This document shows, in pieces, positions 48,517 to 53,931 of a DNA stretch of 53,931 nucleotides. Numbering within the stretch: the stretch's first letter is position 1; the number at the start of each line of letters is the position of its first letter. A model generated the notes under the pieces. That model was not told where the DNA came from and made no database searches. It was given only the letters and a program-made list of their open reading frames with translations. This DNA is from Candidatus Micrarchaeota archaeon CG1_02_47_40. Lineage in GTDB: Archaea; Micrarchaeota; Micrarchaeia; Anstonellales; CG1-02-47-40. The stretch is from NCBI GenBank assembly GCA_001871475.1, contig MNVE01000004.1, forward strand, positions 19,152 through 73,082, given 5' to 3'. The position numbers and the translations under genes were made by a program.

Positions 48517-49446
48517 ATGGGAAAAAGAAACAAACATCGAAAGAGTTCGCTGGCATTTAAGCCAAGGAAAAGGGCCAATTCGCAAAGGTGCAGGATTAAT
48601 TTCTGGCCCAAGCTAGAGGAAAAAAGGCTTCTCGGGTTTGCGGGCTATAAAGCCGGCATGACCCACATAACATATATTGACGACTCGGAATCCCCCTCAA
48701 AGGGCCTGGAGGTTTCCTATCCCGTAACGATTCTTGAAGCCCCCCCGATGAATGTGTTTGGAATCCGCTTTTACAAGGATAAGAAAGTGCTCTGCGACGT
48801 TCTCTGCCCGGATGAAAAAATCCTCTCCCCCCTTGGAATGAAAAAGAAAAAAAATATAGAAATTCCCTCTTCTTTTGATGATGTTTTTGTGCTTGTATAC
48901 CTGCAATCAAAATTTGCAGGATTGCCGAAAAAAACCCCGGAGCCAATGGAAATTGCGCTTGGGGGAAAGGATGAAAAGGAAAAACTGGAATACGCTCAAA
49001 GCATTTTGGGAAAGGAGCTCAAAGCGCCTGACGTTTTCAAAACAGGCGAATACGTTGATGAAATAGGGGTTTCAAAAGGGCACGGACTGCAGGGGGCTGT
49101 GAAAAGGCACGGCATCAGCCTGCAGAGGAGAAAAGCAACGGGAAAGAAAAGGCACGTGGGAACTCTCGGACCCTGGCACCCCTCATATGTAATGTACACC
49201 GTTCCGATGGCAGGCCAGCACGGCTATCACAAAAGAACACAGCTTAATGCAAGGATAATGAAAATCGGGGAAGGCAAGGAAATAAACCCAAAAAGCGGTT
49301 TTAGGGATTACGGGATAGTGAAGACAAACTACCTGATGCTCGGGGGTTCGGTGGCAGGTCCTGCAAAGAGGCTTGTGAGAATGAGGATTGCGTCAAGAAA
49401 GCCCGGCGTCTTAAAGGCGCCGCAGATAATTTCGGTGAGAATATGA
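48517..49446 (+). CDS. rpl3: Ribosomal protein uL3
   Basis: 309 residues; first gene of the ribosomal-protein operon. The N-terminus 'KRNKHRKSSLAFKPRKRANSQRCRI' and the extended loop 'RKATGKKRHVGTLGPWHPSYVMYTVPMAGQHGYHKRTQLN' that reaches the peptidyl transferase centre are diagnostic. Start sits in AGGTTGTCTATATGG, a 20-nt sequence repeated at the rpl2 start. Its TGA overlaps the ATG of the following small ORF. Confidence 0.96.
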   Translation: MGKRNKHRKSSLAFKPRKRANSQRCRINFWPKLEEKRLLGFAGYKAGMTHITYIDDSESPSKGLEVSYPVTILEAPPMNVFGIRFYKDKKVLCDVLCPDEKILSPLGMKKKKNIEIPSSFDDVFVLVYLQSKFAGLPKKTPEPMEIALGGKDEKEKLEYAQSILGKELKAPDVFKTGEYVDEIGVSKGHGLQGAVKRHGISLQRRKATGKKRHVGTLGPWHPSYVMYTVPMAGQHGYHKRTQLNARIMKIGEGKEINPKSGFRDYGIVKTNYLMLGGSVAGPAKRLVRMRIASRKPGVLKAPQIISVRI

Positions 49447-49640
49447 GGCATCTTCGGCAATGCAAATTGGAATTGCTGCCTGGCGCTAAGTTTAGCAAGA
49501 TCGCGGCTCCAGCTTCCATTACATATGGCAGAGAAGCATTCTATGTTTGCCACTTCCAAGGAGAATGCGGCAAAAAGTTTCCAGTAGGAAATGCCACTTA
49601 CTGCGAGGAGAGCCTTCCTGTTCCAGAAAAGAAGAAATAA
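49443..49640 (+). CDS. Small ORF between rpl3 and rpl4, function unknown
   Basis: 65 residues beginning with an ATGA overlap with the rpl3 stop and ending 10 nt before the rpl4 start. Sequence has Cys at 7, 36, 42 and 54 and a 'GREAFYVCHFQGECGKKF' segment, with a charged 'VPEKKK' end. Two archaeal ribosomal-protein genes are normally adjacent here, so a 200-nt insertion with a coupled start is unusual. It could be a real peptide or simple remnant; no homologue recognised. Confidence 0.4.
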   Translation: MRHLRQCKLELLPGAKFSKIAAPASITYGREAFYVCHFQGECGKKFPVGNATYCEESLPVPEKKK

Positions 49641-49650
49641 GGTGCAAACA

Positions 49651-50436
49651 ATGAATGTTCCTATATATAATATAAAAGGGGAAAAGAGCGGGGAGTGCTC
49701 CCTGCCGAAGCATTTTGAGGCAAAGGTAAGATTTCCTCTCATAAAGCGCGCGGTTTTGGCAGAGCAGTCACAGAGACTCCAGCCAAAAGGCCCGTACAAA
49801 TACGCGGGAATTGACACAAGCGCAAAGTACCGTGGAAGAAAGGATGATTATGGCTCCCTCAAAAACAAGGGGCAGGCAATGCTCCCGAGGGAAGTGCTTC
49901 CAAAGGGAAGGCACGGAAAAGTCAGAAGGATTCCTTCTTCAGTGAAGGGAAGAAGGGCGCACCCGCCCAAAGTTGAGAAAAGAATACAAGACAAGCTCAA
50001 TAAGAAGGAGAGGCGGGCGGCAATAATCGCGGCGCTGGCTGCAACCACAAGCGTTGAGCTTGCAAAAAAGAGAGGGCATATCATAGGTGAGATTGCGCTT
50101 CCAATAGTGATGGAAGATGCGTTTGAAAACATCACAAAGACAAAGGAAGCAAATGCAATATTGCAAAAAATAATTGCGCAGGATTTGGAGCACTCAAAGG
50201 AAAGGGGAAGGAGAAAGAGCGGAGTAGGAAGGCGCTCGCAGAGGAAAACCTACCCAAGAAGCGCGCTTCTGGTTGCCGGAGAGAATGCAAAAGTGCTCCG
50301 CGCAGCAAAAAACATCGCAGGAGTGGATGCTTGCACCATAAAACAGCTTTCGGTTGAATTGCTTGCGCCGGGCACATACCCCGGAAGGCTTGCAGTGTTC
50401 ACGCAGAATGCGCTGAAGGAAATTGAAAAATTGTGA
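49651..50436 (+). CDS. rpl4: Ribosomal protein uL4
   Basis: 261 residues from the ATG at 49651, with GGTG upstream. 'PLIKRAVLAEQSQRLQPKGPYKYAGIDTSAKYRGRKDDYGSLKNKGQAMLPREVLPKGRHGKVRRIPSSVKGRRAHPPK' is the extended loop lining the exit tunnel; the rest forms the globular L4 domain. Order with L3, L23 and L2 is typical. Starts downstream of the small ORF. Confidence 0.95.
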   Translation: MNVPIYNIKGEKSGECSLPKHFEAKVRFPLIKRAVLAEQSQRLQPKGPYKYAGIDTSAKYRGRKDDYGSLKNKGQAMLPREVLPKGRHGKVRRIPSSVKGRRAHPPKVEKRIQDKLNKKERRAAIIAALAATTSVELAKKRGHIIGEIALPIVMEDAFENITKTKEANAILQKIIAQDLEHSKERGRRKSGVGRRSQRKTYPRSALLVAGENAKVLRAAKNIAGVDACTIKQLSVELLAPGTYPGRLAVFTQNALKEIEKL

Positions 50437-50441
50437 AAAAC

Positions 50442-50690
50442 ATGGCAATACTCTACCCAATCGTAACGGAAAAGGCAATCTCCCTAATAGAGCTTGAGAA
50501 CACGCTCATGTTCGTAGTGGAGAAGGAAGCGACAAAACCGGAAATAAAAAAGGAAGTGGAACAAAAATACGGGGTAAAGGTGGATAAGGTAAACGTGCAG
50601 AACACGATGAAGGGAAAGAAGAAGGCGTATGTGAAAATAAACAAGGCGTTCAAGGCGGACCAGATTGCCGCGAAACTGAAGATTGCATAG
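50442..50690 (+). CDS. rpl23: Ribosomal protein uL23
   Basis: 82 residues from the ATG at 50442, five nt after the L4 stop. 'YPIVTEKAISLIELENTLMFVVEKEATKPEIKKEVEQKYGVKVDKVNVQNTMKGKKKAYVKI' is the L23 core. It sits at the exit-tunnel rim, where SRP and the translocon dock. Confidence 0.95.
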   Translation: MAILYPIVTEKAISLIELENTLMFVVEKEATKPEIKKEVEQKYGVKVDKVNVQNTMKGKKKAYVKINKAFKADQIAAKLKIA

Positions 50691-50708
50691 AAATATCAGG
50701 TTGTCTAT

Positions 50709-51461
50709 ATGGGAAAATTACTGAAACAACAGCGAAGGGGGAAGGGTTCGTTTGCCTACTCTACCCCATCGCACAGGTATAAAACTGAACTCAAATACCC
50801 CGAATACGACGAATATGCCAAAACTTCCATGGCAGGGCAGGTAATCGGCTTTATAGACGACCCTGCGCGCCAGGCAATTCTCATGGATGTTCTGCTTGAA
50901 AACACAAAGAGGATAATGCTTCTTGCCCCGGAAGGGATATGCAGGGAGGATTCAATTGCAATAGGTTCGGGCGGGCAGCTAGCGCTTGGCAGCATCCTGC
51001 CGCTTTCGCAGATACCTGACGGAGCGTACATATACAATGTTGAGGTGACTCCGGGCGACGGCGGAAAGTTCGTGCGCACCCCGGGCTCGTTTGCCACAAT
51101 AGTGTCGCGCGAGGGAAAGTTCGTGCTCGTGAAACTTCCAAGCAAGAGGCTTTTGAACCTGCCCGCAGGCTGCAGGGCGCAGGTGGGAGTGGTGTGCGGA
51201 GCGGGAAAGACGGAAAAACCCATCATGAAAGCAGGGACAAATTTCTTCAAGAAGCACGCGCAAAACCGCCTCTGGCCCAAAGTCAGGGGAGTAAAACAGT
51301 CCCCATACACCCATCCATTCGGAGGCAAGCAGCACCACCCGGGAAAGTCAATGTCAACCTCAAGGAATGCGCCGCCCGGAAGAAAAGTAGGGCACATCGC
51401 CGCGCGCTCAACAGGAAGGGGCGGGAGAAAGAGGAAGACAACGCATTTCAAGGAGCAATAA
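50709..51461 (+). CDS. rpl2: Ribosomal protein uL2
   Basis: 250 residues. C-terminal 'VRGVKQSPYTHPFGGKQHHPGKSMSTSRNAPPGRKVGHIAARSTGRGGRK' includes the universally conserved His of the peptidyl transferase region (in GGKQHHPG). N-terminal 'GKGSFAYSTPSHRYKTELKYPEYDEYAKTSMAGQVI' is archaeal. Start context AGGTTGTCTATATGGGAAAA duplicates that of rpl3. Confidence 0.97.
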   Translation: MGKLLKQQRRGKGSFAYSTPSHRYKTELKYPEYDEYAKTSMAGQVIGFIDDPARQAILMDVLLENTKRIMLLAPEGICREDSIAIGSGGQLALGSILPLSQIPDGAYIYNVEVTPGDGGKFVRTPGSFATIVSREGKFVLVKLPSKRLLNLPAGCRAQVGVVCGAGKTEKPIMKAGTNFFKKHAQNRLWPKVRGVKQSPYTHPFGGKQHHPGKSMSTSRNAPPGRKVGHIAARSTGRGGRKRKTTHFKEQ

Positions 51462-51475
51462 AGGTGAGTTGAAAA

Positions 51476-51880
51476 ATGGCAAGGATAAAAACATTTCTCG
51501 GAAAGACGGAAGAGGAGTTTGCAAAGCTGACAAACGAGGAGGCTCTCCCCTTTCTTCCATCGCGCGCAAGAAGGGCGATGAAAAGGGTAGGGCAGTTTGG
51601 AAACTCAAACTTCAAGAAGCTCATAGCAAACGTGAGAAAAATAAAAGCTGCAGACCCGAAAAAAATCATACGCACGCACGTGCGCGACGCGGTCATAATG
51701 CCGGAGTGGATTGGGCTGACGTTTGCGGTGCACTCGGGAAAGGAATTCAAGAACGTGCAGATAACGATGGAAAAAATAGGAAGGAGGCTCGGGGATTTCG
51801 TGCACACGACTGGAAGGGTGCAGCATTCCGGGCCCGGAGTAGGGGCAACGAGGGGCTCAAAGTTCATACCGCTTAAGTAG
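51476..51880 (+). CDS. rps19: Ribosomal protein uS19
   Basis: 134 residues. 'LPFLPSRARRAMKRVG' leads to the conserved 'IRTHVRDAVIMPEWIGLTFAVHSGKEFKNVQITMEKIGRRLGDFVHTTGRVQHSGPGVGATRGSKFIPLK'. It lies in the small-subunit head near S13. Reads directly after rpl2. Confidence 0.96.
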   Translation: MARIKTFLGKTEEEFAKLTNEEALPFLPSRARRAMKRVGQFGNSNFKKLIANVRKIKAADPKKIIRTHVRDAVIMPEWIGLTFAVHSGKEFKNVQITMEKIGRRLGDFVHTTGRVQHSGPGVGATRGSKFIPLK

Positions 51881-52681
51881 ATGATAAATATGGAATACTG
51901 CCACGCAAAAAAAGAAGGGGGACTATACGCTCTCTCCCAGGGGACGGGCTTGAACGTTTCCTATAAGGATTTGGTGCAGGTATGCAGCAATATCAGGGGC
52001 AGGAATGCGCAGGCTGCGCTTGCCTTTCTTGAGAGTGCGGGCGAGGGGCTCTCGGCAGTGCGGTATTTCTCCAACAACAAGCACCTCGGGCACAGGAGGG
52101 AATTGGGGGGAAGGAAGGGAAGATATCCAAAGAAGGCGGCAAAAATGGCATATGACATATTAAAGAATGCGATTGCAAATGCGAACGCACTGGGCTTTAC
52201 CAACCCGAAAGTCCATCACGTTTGCGCAAACAAGGAGAGGATATTTGGGAGGAGCGCATCAAAGGGACGAAGCGCCAGAAGCGATTTTGAGACTGCGAAC
52301 ATACAGATAGTCCTGCGGGATTCAAGGGAGGGGAAAGCAAAAACAGAACAGACGGCAGAAACTGCAAAATCTAAAGTGCAGAAAACAGAATCAAAAACAC
52401 AAAGCACGCAGGCAAAACAGACAACGCAAAACGCTCAAATAGCAGTTTCCGCTCCTGCTGCATTGCAGAAAGAGCCGGCAGCACAAATAGCAATAGTGCA
52501 GGAAAAGGCAATCGTGAAAACAAAAACTGAAGGGGAAAAAACAGCAAGCACAAACACACCTGCCAAATCACAAAGTGCATCCGGGGCACAGCAGGCAAAA
52601 GCAACGGATGCCCGCATAAGCGTTGGCTCAAAGAGGTCATTGCCGAAAAAGAGCAGGAATGGGGAGAAAAAGGTGGAGTAG
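51881..52681 (+). CDS. rpl22: Ribosomal protein uL22 with a long C-terminal extension
   Basis: 266 residues; the family core ends near residue 155 ('FETANIQIVLRDSREGKAK'). The core has 'VQVCSNIRGRNAQAALAFLESAGEGLSAVRYFSNNKHLGHRRELGGRKGRYPKKAAKMAYDILKNAIANANALG'. The extra 110 residues are low-complexity Lys/Thr/Gln/Ala/Ser, with no motif, and absent from typical L22. The ATG at 51890 is an alternative start. Extension function unknown. Confidence 0.93.
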   Translation: MINMEYCHAKKEGGLYALSQGTGLNVSYKDLVQVCSNIRGRNAQAALAFLESAGEGLSAVRYFSNNKHLGHRRELGGRKGRYPKKAAKMAYDILKNAIANANALGFTNPKVHHVCANKERIFGRSASKGRSARSDFETANIQIVLRDSREGKAKTEQTAETAKSKVQKTESKTQSTQAKQTTQNAQIAVSAPAALQKEPAAQIAIVQEKAIVKTKTEGEKTASTNTPAKSQSASGAQQAKATDARISVGSKRSLPKKSRNGEKKVE

Positions 52682-53575
52682 ATGGGAGTAGAAAGAAAAT
52701 TCATAGAAGATGCAATAGTAAAATACCGCGTTTCGCGGTTTCTTGAGCAGGAGCTTGACAGGGCGGGCTTCTCGCGCCTTGAGATACAGCGGACTCCGCT
52801 TGTCACGAGGATTGCAGTAGAGGTAACAAACCCGGGAAAAGTCATAGGGAGAAAAGGGAGAACCATAAAGGAGCTGACAGACGCAATAAGCAGGGAATTC
52901 AAGCTTGAAAACCCGCAGATTTCAGTGGTTGAAATTACAAACCAGTCTAGACAGCCGAGGCTGGTTGCAAAAAAGGCGTGCAGATACATAGAGCAGGGGA
53001 AGAAGGTAAGGGCGATTTTGCACTCCCTCCTGCGCGAAGTGATGGGCGCGGGCGCGCTTGGCGCTGAAATAATCGCGGCGGGAAAGATAGCTGCGAAAGG
53101 GGCAAGGGCAAAAAAGCTCCGCGTTGCTGCGGGCTACATCCCAAAAGCAGGGGAGCCTGCAAGGCTGGTTGATTCCGCTCACGTAACAGCTTACCCGAAA
53201 TCAGGTGCAATCGGAGTGCTTGTGCGCATAGTGCAGCCGGGAACGGTTTTCCCTGACAAGGTGCCGGCGGCAGTGGTTGAACTGCCCCGCATAATTGCGG
53301 CAGCAGAGGACGTTGAACGAAGCGGCAAGGAAGGGGAAACCGCACAGGAGCAGATACTGCGCATAAGGCGTGACGAGGCAAGGAAGAAAAAGGAAAAGGA
53401 GGCGGCTCCGGCAGTTTCTTCAGATGGCGATGATAAAGGGAAAGGCGAAGAAGGAGCAAAAGAAAAAGGGAAAGGCGAAGAAGGAGCAAAAGAAAAAGGG
53501 AAAGGCGAAGAAGGAGCAAAAGAAAATGATGAAGGCAAGCAGGCAGAATCAGCAGAGGAAAAAACAGAGGAATAA
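52682..53575 (+). CDS. rps3: Ribosomal protein uS3 with tandem-repeat C-terminus
   Basis: 297 residues. KH domain with 'VTNPGKVIGRKGRTIKELT' (GxxG loop) and C-terminal 'YPKSGAIGVLVRIVQPGTVFPDKV'. The final 60 residues are acidic/Lys-rich and contain three exact copies of the 10-residue GKGEEGAKEK unit encoded by a 30-nt repeat (53436-53525). uS3 lines the mRNA entry channel and helicase site. The extension is idiosyncratic. Confidence 0.95.
   Translation: MGVERKFIEDAIVKYRVSRFLEQELDRAGFSRLEIQRTPLVTRIAVEVTNPGKVIGRKGRTIKELTDAISREFKLENPQISVVEITNQSRQPRLVAKKACRYIEQGKKVRAILHSLLREVMGAGALGAEIIAAGKIAAKGARAKKLRVAAGYIPKAGEPARLVDSAHVTAYPKSGAIGVLVRIVQPGTVFPDKVPAAVVELPRIIAAAEDVERSGKEGETAQEQILRIRRDEARKKKEKEAAPAVSSDGDDKGKGEEGAKEKGKGEEGAKEKGKGEEGAKENDEGKQAESAEEKTEE
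53436..53525 (+). repeat. Three perfect 30-nt copies in the rps3 C-terminus
   Basis: Copies at 53436-53465, 53466-53495 and 53496-53525 are identical, coding for KGKGEEGAKE, in frame. Perfect identity implies very recent expansion or strong homogenisation. Confidence 0.95.
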
Positions 53576-53578
53576 TTT

Positions 53579-53931
53579 ATGGCAATCATAAAATCCACAG
53601 AGGCGCGCGAACTTGATGAGAACGCGCTGCTTTCAAAGCTTGCGCAAATAAACGAGGAGTTTTTGCGCGAGAGGGGGCAGGTCGCAACAGGAGGGAGAAG
53701 CTCAAACCCGGGAAGGATACGGGAATTGCGCAGAAGCCGCGCAAGGATAATAACGATTCTGCATGAGAAGGCGCTTGGGATAAAGAAAAACGTGAAGCCG
53801 AAAGTAAAAGCAGGCGGAGCGAAGGCACAGGAAAAAGAAAGCAAAAAAGATGCGGAAAAAGAAAGCAAAAAAGATGCGGAAAAAGAAAGCAAAAAAGATG
53901 CGGAAAAAGAAAGCAAAAAAGATGCGGAAAA
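53579..53931 (+). CDS. rpl29: Ribosomal protein uL29 with repeat tail (runs off window)
   Basis: 117 residues visible. Core 'IKSTEARELDENALLSKLAQINEEFLRERGQVATGGRSSNPGRIRELRRSRARIITILHEK' is L29. After about residue 75 it becomes a Lys/Glu/Asp tail with four complete tandem copies of 24 nt (EKESKKDA, 53831-53926) and continues past the edge. The normal protein would end near residue 70. It starts 3 nt after the rps3 stop. Confidence 0.92.
   Translation, partial: MAIIKSTEARELDENALLSKLAQINEEFLRERGQVATGGRSSNPGRIRELRRSRARIITILHEKALGIKKNVKPKVKAGGAKAQEKESKKDAEKESKKDAEKESKKDAEKESKKDAE
53831..53931 (+). repeat. 24-nt tandem repeat in the rpl29 3' region
   Basis: Four perfect copies at 53831, 53855, 53879 and 53903, with a fifth started at 53927 when the window ends. 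In frame, unit EKESKKDA. Length of the array is unknown. Confidence 0.95.

Noticed and set aside
53436-53931. Sequencing artefact in rps3/rpl29 repeats
   Set aside because: Copies are in frame, differ in unit between two genes, and fit the repeat behaviour elsewhere in the window, although copy number could still be mis-assembled.

Overview
The window is archaeal and gene-dense. The evidence is a TFIIB-type initiation factor (TFB), Sec61-beta, L35Ae, archaeal LonB, GatDE, ELP3, archease, a GT3 glycogen synthase, and a ribosomal-protein run in archaeal order (L3-L4-L23-L2-S19-L22-S3-L29). Many genes have a TATA-like box (TTTAAA or TTTATAAA) about 25 nt before the start codon and are probably leaderless. 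Others use GGAGG or GGTGAT ribosome-binding sites. Compact genes, a tRNA-Trp with a second intron in the T-loop, and many small undescribed proteins suggest a DPANN-type lineage (Micrarchaeota- or Diapherotrites-like). That placement is inference and needs a marker-gene tree.

Layout. 1-2 kb: AlaX (cut by the window edge), a RelBE-type toxin-antitoxin pair, the double-intron tRNA-Trp, and a cupin. 1.9-6.4 kb (minus): transketolase, aminotransferase, DHH/RecJ-like phosphoesterase. 6.5-11.7 kb: L35Ae, then a folate one-carbon cluster (purN, MTHFS, folC, folD, divergent glyA), then archease. 11.7-19.5 kb: two co-featured unknown genes, a vesicle-type small GTPase with its zinc-ribbon partner, AMMECR1, an HD hydrolase, Sec61-beta, Mre11 and small membrane proteins. 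19.7-28.2 kb: TFB, argG, a HerA/VirB4-like ATPase divergent from a tandem pair of Cys-rich proteins, SAM decarboxylase, and a zinc-ribbon protein. 28.2-40 kb: GT3 glycogen synthase, ELP3, VapBC, YggS, GatD and GatE separated by a hairpin-rich element, secreted and membrane proteins, and a PadR regulator with three operators controlling a 47-residue Cys-rich peptide. 40-48 kb: LonB, an Lrp/AsnC regulator divergent from an AsnRS-derived asparagine synthetase and AsnRS, a nucleotidyltransferase, a large surface protein, and an AT-rich two-gene cassette. 48.4-53.9 kb: ribosomal-protein operon, with a leader ORF and hairpin in front and an extra small ORF between L3 and L4.

How genes work together. 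GlyA, FolD, MTHFS, FolC and PurN form a connected tetrahydrofolate one-carbon route feeding purines. GatDE (Gln-tRNA), the asparagine synthetase with AsnRS (Asn-tRNA), AlaX (editing), ELP3 (U34 modification) and archease (tRNA ligation) make the window rich in tRNA biology.

The most unusual signal is not one gene. At seven or more places the last 25-45 nt of a gene, including its stop codon, occur again just downstream as decayed tandem copies. Related in-frame repeats occur at the ELP3 N-terminus and at the C-termini of S3 and L29. This suggests recurrent short tandem duplication that is preserved at gene ends.
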